DNA of 64,000 nt from Pseudomonas sp. JM0905a (GCF_014700075.1 NZ_JACXBU010000008.1:124001-188000); one strand, 5' to 3'; positions 1 to 9,015 are shown, counted from the stretch's first letter. A program made the numbers and translations. The notes: generated by a model from the sequence alone, not told the origin.

Positions 1-730
<730 letters not shown>

Positions 731-735
<5 letters not shown>

Positions 736-803
736 GATGTGGCGCGCGCATCGACACCCATCAACCGACATGATGGGTATCGCATAGCTCCACCCATCCT
801 ACG
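731..803. repeat. Imperfect long inverted repeat (CGTAGGATG ... CATCCTACG)
   Basis: The arms CGTAGGATG and CATCCTACG flank an interior that also contains ACCCATC/GATGGGT complementarity. It overlaps the stop codon of the ABC gene. It looks like the short palindromic intergenic elements common in Pseudomonas; a related element with GTAGGTTGG arms sits at 58950-59032. Confidence 0.5.
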
Positions 804-843
804 AATCCACCCGCCGCACACAGGACTCGACCGTAGGCCGCCC

Positions 844-913
844 TGTGGGAGCGAATTCATTCGCGAATCCCGGCAGGTCTTCGACCTGCATCGCGATTGA
901 AATCGCTCCCACA
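844..913. repeat. Dispersed palindromic repeat, copy 1
   Basis: It begins TGTGGGAGCGAATTCATTCG and ends with the complementary ATCGCTCCCACA, with an internal hairpin GCAGGTC-TTC-GACCTGC. The same core recurs at 11085, 24614, 28518, 46865, 52028 and 60767. It lies between convergent genes. Confidence 0.7.
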
Positions 914-933
914 CAAATCCGCCCTGAACGCCC

Positions 934-1257
934 CTAATCCTCTCCCTCCAGTACGTCCCCCGCCCAGCTCAGGGCGGCGACCACCGTTGGGAAGCCGATG
1001 GTGCTGGTCAGCGCCAGCAGGGCGTGGTGGATCTGTTCGGGGGTGGCGCCGGCTTCCAGGGCGCGACGGGTGTGGCTGTGAACCGCACCTTCGGAGTGAA
1101 CGGCGGCAGCCGCCGCAAGCTGGATTAGCTGCAGGCTGCGCTCGTCCAGGGGGCCGGCCTGGCGCACCACGGCGCCGAGGGTTTCCACCGCCTGGAAATA
1201 CGCCGGGTGCTGTTTCTTCAGGCGCTTGTAGGTATCGAGACCGTGTTTGCGTTCCAT
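934..1257 (-). CDS. Carboxymuconolactone decarboxylase (CMD/AhpD-like) family protein
   Basis: This 107-residue protein has the CMD fold signature: a helix rich in Ala followed by HSEGAVHSHTRRALEAGATPEQI and a C-terminal ALLALTSTIGFPTVVAAL helix. CMD-fold proteins include AhpD peroxidase partners, which carry CxxC in the segment before the conserved His; here that stretch reads EGAV, so a disulfide-based peroxidase activity is not expected. The His and the acidic residue are kept. The start is supported by a GAGGTGG box. It is transcribed divergently from the downstream SDR gene. The specific substrate is unknown. Confidence 0.8.
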   Translation of the reverse strand: MERKHGLDTYKRLKKQHPAYFQAVETLGAVVRQAGPLDERSLQLIQLAAAAAVHSEGAVHSHTRRALEAGATPEQIHHALLALTSTIGFPTVVAALSWAGDVLEGED

Positions 1258-1437
1258 GGGGCCACCTCGCTGGGATATGCCCTTTCAGCTTAGGAAAGCT
1301 GGTGCAATCGGTCCGGGAACCTGGCCAATCCACCCGGGGCGTCTATACCGAATCCGTGGATATTCGGTGCCAGGCCTCTTTGCCCGGAAACAGACGAGCA
1401 ATGCTTGGCCGCTTTTTCCCATGCGGAGACTCCCTCG

Positions 1438-2226
1438 ATGGACTTCAGACTCTCGAACAAACTCGCCCTGGTTTCCGGTTCGACCAAGGGCATCGGCTTC
1501 GCCATTGCCCAAGGGCTGGCGCGGGAAGGTGCTCGGGTGATCGTCAACGGCCGCTCCCAGGTTTCGGTGGACGAAGCCATTTCCCGGCTGCTCGCGGCGC
1601 AACCGGGGGCCAAGGTGGAAGGCTTCGCCGGCGACCTGGCCGACCCGGCGCAGATCGACGCCCTGACGGCGCGCTACCCGGCGGTGGACGTGCTGGTGAA
1701 CAACCTGGGCATCTTCGATCCCAAGCCCTTCGAGGACATCCCGGACGAGGACTGGCTGCGCTTTCTCGACATCAACCTGATGTCCGGCGTGCGCCTGTCC
1801 CGCGCCTACCTGCCGAAGATGAAGGCGAAGAACTGGGGCCGGGTGGTGTTCATCAGCAGTGAAAGCGGCGTGCAGATCCCCGTGGAGATGATCCACTACG
1901 GCGTCACCAAGATCGCCCAGCTCGGACTGTCACGCGGGCTGGCGGAAAGCTGCGCCGGCACCGGAGTGACGGTCAATTCCGTGCTGCCCGGCCCGACCAG
2001 TTCCGAAGGCGTGGAGGAGTTCGTCGAGAAGCTGTCCGGCGGCCAGTCGTTCCAGGCGTTCGAGAAGGAGTTCTTCCAGACCGCGCGTCCCAGCTCCCTC
2101 ATTCGGCGCTTCGCCACCCCCGAGGAGGTCGCCAACCTGGTGGTCTATGTCTGCTCGGAAGCATCCTCCGCCACCAATGGCGCGGCCCTGCGGGTGGATG
2201 GTGGCGTGGTCCGTTCGGCGTTCTGA
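1438..2226 (+). CDS. SDR family oxidoreductase
   Basis: A 262-residue classical short-chain dehydrogenase. The Rossmann motif SGSTKGIG is at residues 11-18, NNLG marks the central strand, the catalytic Ser is in the ISSES segment, and YGVTK gives the YxxxK pair. A typical VLPGP motif follows and the C-terminus ends with a GAALRVDGG segment. An ATG 33 bases upstream of the chosen start also exists, but GGAG sits 9 bases before 1438 and the homology begins here. It is probably NAD(P)-dependent and cytoplasmic; substrate is not predictable from sequence. Confidence 0.85.
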   Translation: MDFRLSNKLALVSGSTKGIGFAIAQGLAREGARVIVNGRSQVSVDEAISRLLAAQPGAKVEGFAGDLADPAQIDALTARYPAVDVLVNNLGIFDPKPFEDIPDEDWLRFLDINLMSGVRLSRAYLPKMKAKNWGRVVFISSESGVQIPVEMIHYGVTKIAQLGLSRGLAESCAGTGVTVNSVLPGPTSSEGVEEFVEKLSGGQSFQAFEKEFFQTARPSSLIRRFATPEEVANLVVYVCSEASSATNGAALRVDGGVVRSAF

Positions 2227-2271
2227 GCCCTTGCTCAGGGCACTCGGGCGATCTTCGCCGGCTGGGCTGCC

Positions 2272-3036
2272 ATGAGTCGCAGCCTGGTCGGTGTCGTCCT
2301 GATCGCGCTTGCGCTCTACCTCGGCGTGGGCGTGCTGCTCCTGGTGTTCCAGCGTTCGCTGATCTACTTCCCGCAGCCGCGCGCCATTGGCGGCCCGGAC
2401 CGGCAGCTGATGCTGCCGGTGACGGACGAGCAGATCGTCGTCACCGTGCGTCCGCTGGCCAGTTCCAGGGCGCTGATCTACTTCGGCGGCAATGCCGAGG
2501 ATGTGTCCCGCAGCCTGCCGGATTTTGCCGAAGCCTTCCCCGACCACGCGCTCTACCTGCTGCATTACCGGGGCTTCGGCGACAGCACCGGCAAGCCCAC
2601 CGAGGAGGCCATCCAGCACGACGCCCTGGCGCTGTTCGACAAGGTGCATGCCCTGCATCGCGACGTGGCCGTGGTCGGCCGCAGCCTGGGCAGCGGCGTT
2701 GCCATCCGCCTGGCCAGCCAGCGTCCGGTGGCGCGCCTGGTGCTGGTCACGCCCTACAACAGCGTGCTCGAACTGGCCCAGCGGCAGTTCCCGATCTATC
2801 CGGTGCGCTGGATGCTGCAGGACAAGTTCGAGTCCTGGCGCTACGCCCCGGCCATCACCGCACCCACCCTGCTGATCGTCGCCGGACAGGACGAAGTGAT
2901 CCCGCGCTGGAGCAGCGAAAAGCTCTTCGCCCAGTTCCGCTCAGGCGTGGCGCGGCGGGAGGTGATTGACGACGCGGGGCACAACGACATCGGCGGACGG
3001 CCGGAGTATCTGCGGCTGATCCGCGACGCGCTCTAG
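2272..3036 (+). CDS. Membrane-anchored alpha/beta hydrolase (BEM46/ABHD13-like)
   Basis: It has an N-terminal hydrophobic segment (residues about 5-27) that should anchor it in the inner membrane, then an alpha/beta hydrolase domain. The nucleophile elbow is GRSLG, the acid is in IVAGQDEVIP and the His in DAGHNDI near the C-terminus, giving a full Ser-Asp-His triad. The YFGGNAEDVS segment is typical of the ABHD13/BEM46 type. The function of bacterial members is not known. No strong ribosome binding site is visible. The stop overlaps the convergent monooxygenase gene by 4 bases. Confidence 0.8.
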   Translation: MSRSLVGVVLIALALYLGVGVLLLVFQRSLIYFPQPRAIGGPDRQLMLPVTDEQIVVTVRPLASSRALIYFGGNAEDVSRSLPDFAEAFPDHALYLLHYRGFGDSTGKPTEEAIQHDALALFDKVHALHRDVAVVGRSLGSGVAIRLASQRPVARLVLVTPYNSVLELAQRQFPIYPVRWMLQDKFESWRYAPAITAPTLLIVAGQDEVIPRWSSEKLFAQFRSGVARREVIDDAGHNDIGGRPEYLRLIRDAL

Positions 3037-3347
3037 GCGCGGGCCGATGACGGGCTGAGCATCTCGATCTCGCGGATCTCGAAATCCCGCTGCAGGAATT
3101 CCATGCGCTGCTCATGGAAGCGCCGCATGTGCGGCAGCGCGCTGTGGATAGCCAGATGGGCGCGGCTCTGCCAGACCTCGTAGAAGATGAACAGGCTCGG
3201 GTCCCGGGCATCCCGCAGCATGTGGTACTCGATGCAGCCCTCCTCCGCGCGGCTGGGTTCGACATAGGCGCGGAACAGCGCCTCGAATTCGTCGGACTTC
3301 TCGGGGCGGGTATGGGCATGAAGGATGAAGCCGTAGGGCTGGGTCAT
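3033..3347 (-). CDS. Antibiotic biosynthesis monooxygenase (ABM) domain protein, putative quinol monooxygenase
   Basis: The 104-residue single-domain protein fits the ABM dimeric ferredoxin-like fold: an N-terminal ILHAHTRPE strand, EEGCIEYHMLRD, then FIFYEVWQSRAHLAIHSALPHMRRF. Members such as YgiN oxidise quinols or act as small monooxygenases without cofactors. It is convergent with the hydrolase gene. It lies 160 bases upstream of, and divergent from, mdaB; in E. coli the MdaB and YgiN genes are neighbours and have been proposed to form a quinone redox cycle, so this divergent arrangement supports a shared role. Confidence 0.8.
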   Translation of the reverse strand: MTQPYGFILHAHTRPEKSDEFEALFRAYVEPSRAEEGCIEYHMLRDARDPSLFIFYEVWQSRAHLAIHSALPHMRRFHEQRMEFLQRDFEIREIEMLSPSSARA

Positions 3348-3507
3348 GGTGATGGCCTTGCGGGTAATAAAGGTTTTATAAACCCTACATCAAGGCAAAA
3401 CCAAAGATTCATGACATTTCAGCAAGTATCAATTGCGCCCACGCGGATTTTTCCGCAAGGGCGCGGCCGGTAGTCTGCCGCCACATCGAATTACGGAGGC
3501 TACTGCC

Positions 3508-4098
3508 ATGAAAAAAGTCCTGTTGCTCAACGGCGGCAAGAAGTTCGCCCACTCCGACGGCCGCTACAACACCACCCTGCATGAGGCCGCGCTGGCCTTC
3601 TTCGACCGCGCCGGTTTCGACGTGAAGGAAACCTTCATCGACGGTGGCTACGACGTGGCCGAAGAAGTGCAGAAGATCCTCTGGGCCGACGTGGTGATCT
3701 ACCAGATGCCCGGCTGGTGGATGGGCGCCCCCTGGACCGTGAAGCGCTATCTGGACGAGGTCTTCACCGCCGGTCACGGCAGCCTCTACGCCAACGACGG
3801 CCGTACCCGTTCCGACGCCTCGCAAAAGTACGGCAGCGGTGGCCTGATCCAGGGCAAGCAGTACATGCTGTCGCTGACCTGGAACGCGCCGCAACAGGCG
3901 TTCGACGATCCCACCGATTTCTTCGAGGCCAAGGGCGTGGATGCGGTCTACTTCCCCTTCCACAAGGCCAATCAGTTCCTTGGCATGAGCGGACTGCCCA
4001 CCTTCCTCTGCGTGGACGTGATGAAGCAGCCGAACATCGCGGCGGATGTGCAGCGCTATGAAGAGCACCTGGCGAAGGTGTTCGGCATCACCGCCTGA
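3508..4098 (+). CDS. mdaB: NADPH:quinone reductase MdaB (modulator of drug activity B)
   Basis: A 196-residue flavodoxin-fold protein. Recognisable MdaB motifs are the N-terminal LLLNGGKKFAHSDGRYN, the flavin-binding YQMPGWWMGAPWTVKRYLDEVF segment and SLTWNAP. It reduces quinones by two electrons with NADPH and FAD, protecting against quinone-driven redox stress. A near-consensus GGAGG box lies 8 bases before the ATG at 3508; a longer upstream start in the same frame has no such support. It is divergent from the ABM monooxygenase (YgiN-like) gene. Confidence 0.9.
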   Translation: MKKVLLLNGGKKFAHSDGRYNTTLHEAALAFFDRAGFDVKETFIDGGYDVAEEVQKILWADVVIYQMPGWWMGAPWTVKRYLDEVFTAGHGSLYANDGRTRSDASQKYGSGGLIQGKQYMLSLTWNAPQQAFDDPTDFFEAKGVDAVYFPFHKANQFLGMSGLPTFLCVDVMKQPNIAADVQRYEEHLAKVFGITA

Positions 4099-4130
4099 TC
4101 CGCGTCGATGCCCATAGCCAAGACGACCGA

Positions 4131-4166
4131 CGCGTTGGGCTTAGCAAGCTCAGCACCAACCTACGG
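4131..4166. repeat. Partial copy of the GTTGGGCTT...CCAACCTAC palindromic element
   Basis: The segment GCGTTGGGCTT ... CACCAACCTACGG resembles the right half of the element at 58950-59032, which ends GTGTTGGGCTTCG ... GACCAACCTAC. It lies between convergent mdaB and the FHA gene. Confidence 0.4.
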
Positions 4167-4201
4167 GGCCGCTACGCGGCCCTTGGCGATGGAACTCGCC
4201 C

Positions 4202-5041
4202 TTATAGCATCGTCTTGCCGGCGAAGGCGGCCGCTGCGGCCACGACCAGCAGCAACACGCCGATCAGCACCTTGTTTGACGATTGCCGCGCCGTTTCAGC
4301 CGGAGCGACATTCTTCTGCGCCGCCCGTAGCGGGTTGGCCACTGGCTGACGCGAGGCCGGACGCGGCACGGACGCCTTGGGTAACTGGACGGCAGGCATA
4401 AACAGCGTGGCGTCTTCGTCCACCACCTGGGGCGCGGTCACCTTGGGGCCGATCACCAGCAGGGTCACCGAGCCCATGCGGACCTGGTCACCGGGCTGGA
4501 GCACGGCGGTGTTCACCTTCTGTTGGTTGACGAACACACCATTGGCCGAAGCCAGGTCCTTGACCTCCAGCACGTCGTCCTTGAGGAAGAACTCGCAGTG
4601 ACGACGCGACAGCTCCTGGTCGCTGAAGCACAGCTCGCATTTCACCGATCGGCCAAAGCTCATGGAGCCGGTGACGTGATACTTCTGCCCCTCGTGCTCG
4701 CCCTTGATCACCTGCAGGAACCAGCGCGCCGACGCTTCGGTCTTTGGCCGCGCCTTGGCCGGGTCCATCAGCAGGAGTTCGAGGTTGCCGATGCGCACAC
4801 GGTCGTCGGAACGCAGCTGGAAGCGCGCGCCGACGCGTTCGCCATTGACGAAGGTGCCGCCGGGGCTGCCGCAATCGCTCAGGTAGTACTGGCCGTGGTC
4901 CTGGCGGATTTCCGCGTGGAACAGGCTGATCTCCGGTTCCGTCAGGACCAGGCTGTTGCGGCTGTCCTGGCCGATGGTGAAGCGTTCGTCCACTAGCCAG
5001 ATCGGGGCCTGGCGGTTATCGGCGAAGTGAATCCTGAGCAT
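4202..5041 (-). CDS. Twin FHA-domain membrane protein
   Basis: A 279-residue protein with two forkhead-associated domains. The first (residues about 20-90) has GQDSRNSL, the degenerate SLFHAEI in place of SRRHA, and GGTFVNG. The second (about 125-195) has FGRSVKCEL, SRRHCEF and ANGVFVN, so both the Arg and Ser used for phosphothreonine binding are visible in domain two. A C-terminal hydrophobic helix (last 25 residues) should anchor it. I chose the internal ATG at 5041 because the MLRIHF start matches the domain and has AAGGA upstream; an ATG 51 bases earlier is possible. It is last in an operon with a kinase and phosphatase, and is probably their phospho-dependent adaptor. Confidence 0.85.
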   Translation of the reverse strand: MLRIHFADNRQAPIWLVDERFTIGQDSRNSLVLTEPEISLFHAEIRQDHGQYYLSDCGSPGGTFVNGERVGARFQLRSDDRVRIGNLELLLMDPAKARPKTEASARWFLQVIKGEHEGQKYHVTGSMSFGRSVKCELCFSDQELSRRHCEFFLKDDVLEVKDLASANGVFVNQQKVNTAVLQPGDQVRMGSVTLLVIGPKVTAPQVVDEDATLFMPAVQLPKASVPRPASRQPVANPLRAAQKNVAPAETARQSSNKVLIGVLLLVVAAAAAFAGKTML

Positions 5042-5116
5042 GTGGGGTCCTTGGAGGCAGGGCACAGGCCAATGATAGCCATGTGCCTGCAACTCTGACC
5101 TTGCTGGAGTTGGCAG

Positions 5117-6652
5117 TTAATTGAAGAGGCGGTTCCAGAATTTCTTGATGGGGTTGCTCTCTTCCTGCTGCCTGGCCTGCTGCTGCGGTCTGGCCTGCCG
5201 GGTCGTGGTGGCACGCGTGGCCTTTTTCACCCGCTGCTCGTGGACGGCACGGAGCTCAAGCAGGGTCGGGTTCGTCGGCGCTACCTGCAGGCCGGCGTCG
5301 ATGTACTCCAGCGCCAGGGCGAATTCGCGACGGCCGTATGCCGCTTCGCTGTGCTCGACGAAGCGCTGCGCCACCCTTTCCAGCCCGGCCAGGGCCTGCT
5401 CGTTGCCCGGCGCCAGGGTGAGCACCTGCTGGAAGTAGAACACCGCATTGTCCTGGTCCGGCTGCAGCAGGTTGTCCTCGGCCAGGCGCTGTTCGGCCAG
5501 CGCGAGGATATTGGCGACGCGCGCGGCAAGGACCCGCTGCAGGCCGTCGCCAGCCTGGGCGTTGTCGTTGTCCAGGCGCAGCACCTCGTGGAAATAGAAG
5601 TCGGCATTGTCCGCTGCCGGCTCTACCAGCTTGCCTTCGACCAGACGCTGCTCGCCCAGCTCCAGCAGGTCGGCGATCTTCATCCGCAACACGACGTAGT
5701 AGCCACCGCCGGCGGAAACCACCAGCAGCATCAGGCCGGCCAGGCCCCAGAGAACGCCGCGCAAGCGGTTCGGGGCCGCCGCTTTCGGCTTCGACTTCAG
5801 CTTCGCCCCGTCCACCTGCGCGACAGGCGCGATGCGGGTGAAATCGAGATCGAGGTCGCTCAGCTCGGTGAGGCTGTCCAGCAGCACGCGGCAATCGGCG
5901 AAGCGCTCATCCGGCTCCTTGGCCAGCATGCGATCGATCACATGCTGATAATCGGACAGGCCGCGGCGCAGCAGCGGCGGGTCCATCTGCACGTGGTTGA
6001 GCACGGTTTCGGCGTAGTTGGCGCCACGGTAGGGGTTCTCGCCGGTCAACAGCTCCAGCAGGATCACGCCCAGGCTGTAGATGTCGCTACGCGCATCCAG
6101 CGGCTGGCACTGGGCCTGCTCCGGGCTGCTGTACGCCGGGCTGCCGACGGCGACGTTGAACTGGGTCAGCTCGGTGTCCAGTTCCAGGTCCTTGGCGATG
6201 CCGAAGTCGGTGAGCACCGCCGTGCCATCGTCGCGGAAGAGGATGTTGGCCGGCTTGATGTCGCGGTGTACCAGCCCCTTGTCGTGCACCACCGCCAGGG
6301 CTCCGGCGATCTGCCGGACAATGCGCAGCGCTTCCAGGGGCTCCAGCACCTGGCCCTTGTAGCGGCCGAGGTCACCACCGGAGAGGAACTCCATGGCGAG
6401 ATAGGGCCGGCCGTCGGGCAGGCGGTCGATGTCGTGGATGGTGACGATGGACGGATGGCGCAGGGACGCGAGCATGCGCGCTTCCCTGAAGAAGCGGTCG
6501 ATGAAGGCTTCGTCGTCCAGCCTGTCCAGCACCTTCACCGCCACTTTGCGGTTGAGGGATTCCTGGGTGGCGAGGTAAACCTCGGCCATCCCGCCCTTGC
6601 CCAGGCGTCCGTGCACGAGGTAGCCGGGGATATCGAGAAGATTGTCGGTCAT
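5117..6652 (-). CDS. Membrane Ser/Thr protein kinase (PknB-like) with C-terminal repeat domain
   Basis: A 511-residue Hanks-type kinase. The Gly-rich loop is GRLGKGGMAEVY (residues 15-26), the ATP-binding Lys is K40, the catalytic loop HRDIKPAN has D131, and DFG is at 149-151, followed by an activation segment ending SPEQ. It should be active. A single transmembrane helix lies near residues 300-325, after which two homologous helical units of about 55 residues (each with the pattern LAEQRL..DN..FYFQQVL) and a basic Arg/Gln/Lys tail follow; these units resemble TPR-like repeats and probably face the periplasm. The start codon lies 5 bases after the phosphatase stop, so translation is likely coupled. 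Confidence 0.9.
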   Translation of the reverse strand: MTDNLLDIPGYLVHGRLGKGGMAEVYLATQESLNRKVAVKVLDRLDDEAFIDRFFREARMLASLRHPSIVTIHDIDRLPDGRPYLAMEFLSGGDLGRYKGQVLEPLEALRIVRQIAGALAVVHDKGLVHRDIKPANILFRDDGTAVLTDFGIAKDLELDTELTQFNVAVGSPAYSSPEQAQCQPLDARSDIYSLGVILLELLTGENPYRGANYAETVLNHVQMDPPLLRRGLSDYQHVIDRMLAKEPDERFADCRVLLDSLTELSDLDLDFTRIAPVAQVDGAKLKSKPKAAAPNRLRGVLWGLAGLMLLVVSAGGGYYVVLRMKIADLLELGEQRLVEGKLVEPAADNADFYFHEVLRLDNDNAQAGDGLQRVLAARVANILALAEQRLAEDNLLQPDQDNAVFYFQQVLTLAPGNEQALAGLERVAQRFVEHSEAAYGRREFALALEYIDAGLQVAPTNPTLLELRAVHEQRVKKATRATTTRQARPQQQARQQEESNPIKKFWNRLFN

Positions 6653-6656
6653 GGGT

Positions 6657-7424
6657 TCAGGGTCTTCGGGATTTGAGCAACCGGCTCAGGAACGAATTGG
6701 ACCTTTGTGCCACCGAAGAGGTTTCCGGCGACACGAGGCCGATGACGATACAGGAGATATTGTCCCGACCGCCGGCATCGCAGGCTTGCTGCAGCAAGCG
6801 CGTTACCAGCTCGTCGAGGGTGTCGGCGCCGGCGCACTGGGTCTGGATCTGTCCATCCTCCAGTTCGCCGCTGAGGCCGTCGCTGCAGAGCAACAACAGC
6901 TCGCCGGGGGCCAGCCGGCCGCGCATGTGGCCGACTTCCAGGGCTTGGTGTTCCTGGCCGAGGCACTGGGTCACCACGTTGCGCTGGGGATGGCGGCGCG
7001 CCTGCTTCGGGCTCAATTGGCCGGCATCTATTAGTGCTTGCACCAGGCTGTGGTCGTGGCTGAGGCGGGCGATGTCGCCAGCGCTCACCCGATAGGCGCG
7101 GCTATCGCCGGCCCAGGCCAGGTCGAATGCCGCCCCGTCGAACCTCACCGCTACCAGGGTCGTGCCCATGCCGGAACCCGACGCCGCCGCGATCACCGCT
7201 TCGTGGGCCGCCTGAACGGCATTGTCCAGGCCCTGCCCGGCCGCCACGGCCTCGCGCAGGGTCGCTACCGCCACCGCGCTGGCCACTTCGCCGCGCAGGT
7301 GTCCGCCCATACCGTCGGCCACAGCCCAAAGCCCCAGCTCAGGGGCACAGAGCAGCGCATCTTCGTTGTGTTCACGCACGCAACCGGTAATTGACTGCGC
7401 GGCGTATCCCAGGAGCTCGGACAT
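6657..7424 (-). CDS. PP2C-family Ser/Thr protein phosphatase (Stp1/PppA-like)
   Basis: A 255-residue phosphatase with the PPM metal-binding motifs: REHNEDALL near residue 18, VADGMGGHLRGE near 37, a SDGLSGELED motif and GRDNISCIVI near the end. It lacks membrane segments and should reverse phosphorylation by the kinase encoded immediately downstream. It is the first gene of the phosphatase-kinase-FHA operon. The same trio controls type VI secretion in P. aeruginosa (PppA-PpkA-Fha1), but no secretion genes are present here, so the targets are unknown. Confidence 0.9.
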   Translation of the reverse strand: MSELLGYAAQSITGCVREHNEDALLCAPELGLWAVADGMGGHLRGEVASAVAVATLREAVAAGQGLDNAVQAAHEAVIAAASGSGMGTTLVAVRFDGAAFDLAWAGDSRAYRVSAGDIARLSHDHSLVQALIDAGQLSPKQARRHPQRNVVTQCLGQEHQALEVGHMRGRLAPGELLLLCSDGLSGELEDGQIQTQCAGADTLDELVTRLLQQACDAGGRDNISCIVIGLVSPETSSVAQRSNSFLSRLLKSRRP

Positions 7425-7608
7425 GGGGTTCCTACTTCAGTCCAGCGATGACCCTGCATGATGCGGCGACCACCCGGCGCTGTCACTGCCTGGCGCATGA
7501 AGTGTTAAGCAGTCGAGGAATTGCCCGGCCGTGCGACCCGCCGCAGTGGGGCTATGCTGAGTGCATCGGATTCGCAAACCACAGGCTCGTGCAGCCCAGG
7601 AGGTGGTA

Positions 7609-7644
7609 ATGGCCATTGAGCGCTTCAAGGCAGGGATGCGCTGA
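7609..7644 (+). CDS. Possible 11-residue leader peptide
   Basis: An ATG preceded by an excellent AGGAGGT box opens an 11-codon frame (MAIERFKAGMR, stop TGA) 30 bases upstream of the lysine-rich mini-protein gene. The ribosome binding site is better than most in the window. It could be a leader peptide, or the box may be fortuitous; translation cannot be shown from sequence. Confidence 0.35.
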   Translation: MAIERFKAGMR

Positions 7645-7674
7645 CCCATTCACCCTCTCGCGGAGGTCACCGCC

Positions 7675-7806
7675 ATGAGCAAAGGTCTCGATTCAAAACG
7701 CGAGGCGAAGAAAAAGCCTCAGAAAACCCTCCAGGAAAAACGCATGGCCAAGCGCAGCAAGAAGTCCGGCGCTGGTCTGCTCGGCAGCCATGCACCGAAT
7801 CCTTGA
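7675..7806 (+). CDS. Lysine-rich 43-residue protein of unknown function
   Basis: An ATG with a GGAGG box 9 bases upstream opens a 43-residue frame: MSKGLDSKREAKKKPQ... then KTLQEKRMAKRSKKSG and a GLLGSHAPNP tail. About a third of residues are Lys or Arg. A strong terminator hairpin follows 18 bases after the stop, so the gene is framed like a real transcription unit. The basic composition suggests nucleic-acid or ribosome contact, but that is inference. I recall similar short KK-rich proteins in other Pseudomonas genomes without function. Confidence 0.65.
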   Translation: MSKGLDSKREAKKKPQKTLQEKRMAKRSKKSGAGLLGSHAPNP

Positions 7807-7824
7807 GGCACCCGGTAACATGAA

Positions 7825-7849
7825 AACGCCCTCCTCGACGGAGGGCGTT
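7825..7849. terminator. Bidirectional rho-independent terminator
   Basis: A perfect 10-base-pair stem AACGCCCTCC/GGAGGGCGTT with a 5-base loop lies between the convergent mini-protein and universal stress protein genes. It is flanked by AAA on one side and TGTCTTT on the other, so it can serve both. Confidence 0.85.
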
Positions 7850-7854
7850 GTCTT

Positions 7855-8727
7855 TCAGGCCGCGCGATGGCCGCTGGGCACCACGTCATCCAGCGACGCG
7901 GCATTCGGCTTGAGCACCAGCAGATCGCCTTCCAGGCGATCGAGTACGGCTTCGGCCGTGTTGCCCACCAGCGCACCGACCACCCCCTGACGGGCGACCG
8001 TGCCCAGCACAGTCAACGCGGCCTCGAACTCGTGGGCGACCCGCGGAATCAGATCCCTGGCCGGCCCTTCGCCGACGTGCAGGCGATGCTCGGGCAGCTC
8101 GTATTCCTCCATGAACCAGCGGCATTGCTCCTGGCAATGCCGCGCGGCGACCTGACCAAAGGTCTGCTCCGGGTCGGCCTGGGGCAAACGCGCGGAGGAA
8201 TAGGCGCTGACCACATGGAGATCGGCTTCGAACAGGTCACAGAGGAAGTTGGCGTGCTCGATCACGCTGCCTTGCAGCGCCACGTGCGCCTCGTCCTGAT
8301 GCTCGACGTCCATGCCGGCCAGGATGGTGCCGCCTTCCCAGGTCAGGCTGCTGCGGATCAGGAACAGCGGCGTGGGCACCTGGCGCAGCAGCTGCCAGTC
8401 GTCAGGGGTCATCAACAGCTGACTCAACCGCCCGGACGGACGGTGCTGCTTGATCACCAGGTCGCATTCCTGGGACCGGCAGACGTCCAGGACCTGCCTG
8501 CTGGCCCGCTCGAAAGCCACCCGCGCCACTTCGCCACGGGCACGCACACCCGCCCGCAGCAAGCCGACCAGGTACTGGTCGAGCAGCCCGGAGGAGCCAT
8601 CGTTCGGGTCACAGAGCAGCAGGTAGAGGTTAGCGCTGAGCTTCTGGGCGAGCTGCAGCCCCCGTTCAAGGGCCGGGGAGCCAGGTTCGGCGGGAATGAC
8701 AACGAGGATCTTCGCGATCGAGCGCAT
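7855..8727 (-). CDS. Tandem universal stress protein (UspE-like)
   Basis: A 290-residue protein made of two Usp domains. Domain one starts with IAKILVVIPAEPGSPAL and contains a C-terminal LIKQHRPSGRLSQLLMTPDDWQLLRQVPTPLFLI segment; domain two begins near ILAGMDVEHQDE and ends with a GTVARQGVVGALVGNTAEAVLDRLEGDLLVLKP segment, the G-x2-G-x9-G-S/T type nucleotide loop. UspE-type proteins respond to starvation and DNA damage. The start at 8727 is chosen because AGGAGGA lies just upstream; an in-frame ATG 51 bases earlier lacks this. Confidence 0.85.
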   Translation of the reverse strand: MRSIAKILVVIPAEPGSPALERGLQLAQKLSANLYLLLCDPNDGSSGLLDQYLVGLLRAGVRARGEVARVAFERASRQVLDVCRSQECDLVIKQHRPSGRLSQLLMTPDDWQLLRQVPTPLFLIRSSLTWEGGTILAGMDVEHQDEAHVALQGSVIEHANFLCDLFEADLHVVSAYSSARLPQADPEQTFGQVAARHCQEQCRWFMEEYELPEHRLHVGEGPARDLIPRVAHEFEAALTVLGTVARQGVVGALVGNTAEAVLDRLEGDLLVLKPNAASLDDVVPSGHRAA

Positions 8728-8957
8728 GGCAATCGTCCTCCTTTGCTGAAGCGGACCTTTCTTGTTTGAACGCAGCACAGATCCCCGGCCGTGGGGGGAC
8801 GCGTGTCTTCAAAAAATGGGGTCAGGCAAGGAGTATGGCCACCGCACCCGACTGGGCAAGGCAGGTCATCGCAAGGCAAAGTTCGATTGGTGCTAAGCCG
8901 CACTTTGAGCGGAATAAAGGTGCGTGGCGGGCATTGCTGTTCCGCCTTTGCAGGCAA

Positions 8958-8977
8958 CCCGGGGAGCCTTCCCCGGG
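8958..8977 (-). terminator. GC hairpin downstream of the SDR gene
   Basis: CCCGGGG-AGCCTT-CCCCGGG forms a 7-base-pair stem. It lies 39 bases beyond the SDR stop on the minus strand but lacks a good U-run. The flanking text CCCGGGCTACATCC resembles CCCGGGCTATATCC at 16261, so it may be part of a repeat rather than a pure terminator. The rest of 8728-9015 shows no gene. Confidence 0.4.
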
Positions 8978-9015
8978 CTACATCCGATCCTGTCGACCAT
9001 CCGTGGCCAGCGGCG

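Noticed and set aside
4202-7424. Part of a type VI secretion cluster
   Set aside because: Kinase, phosphatase and FHA proteins match in type, but no tss genes lie in the flanking DNA.
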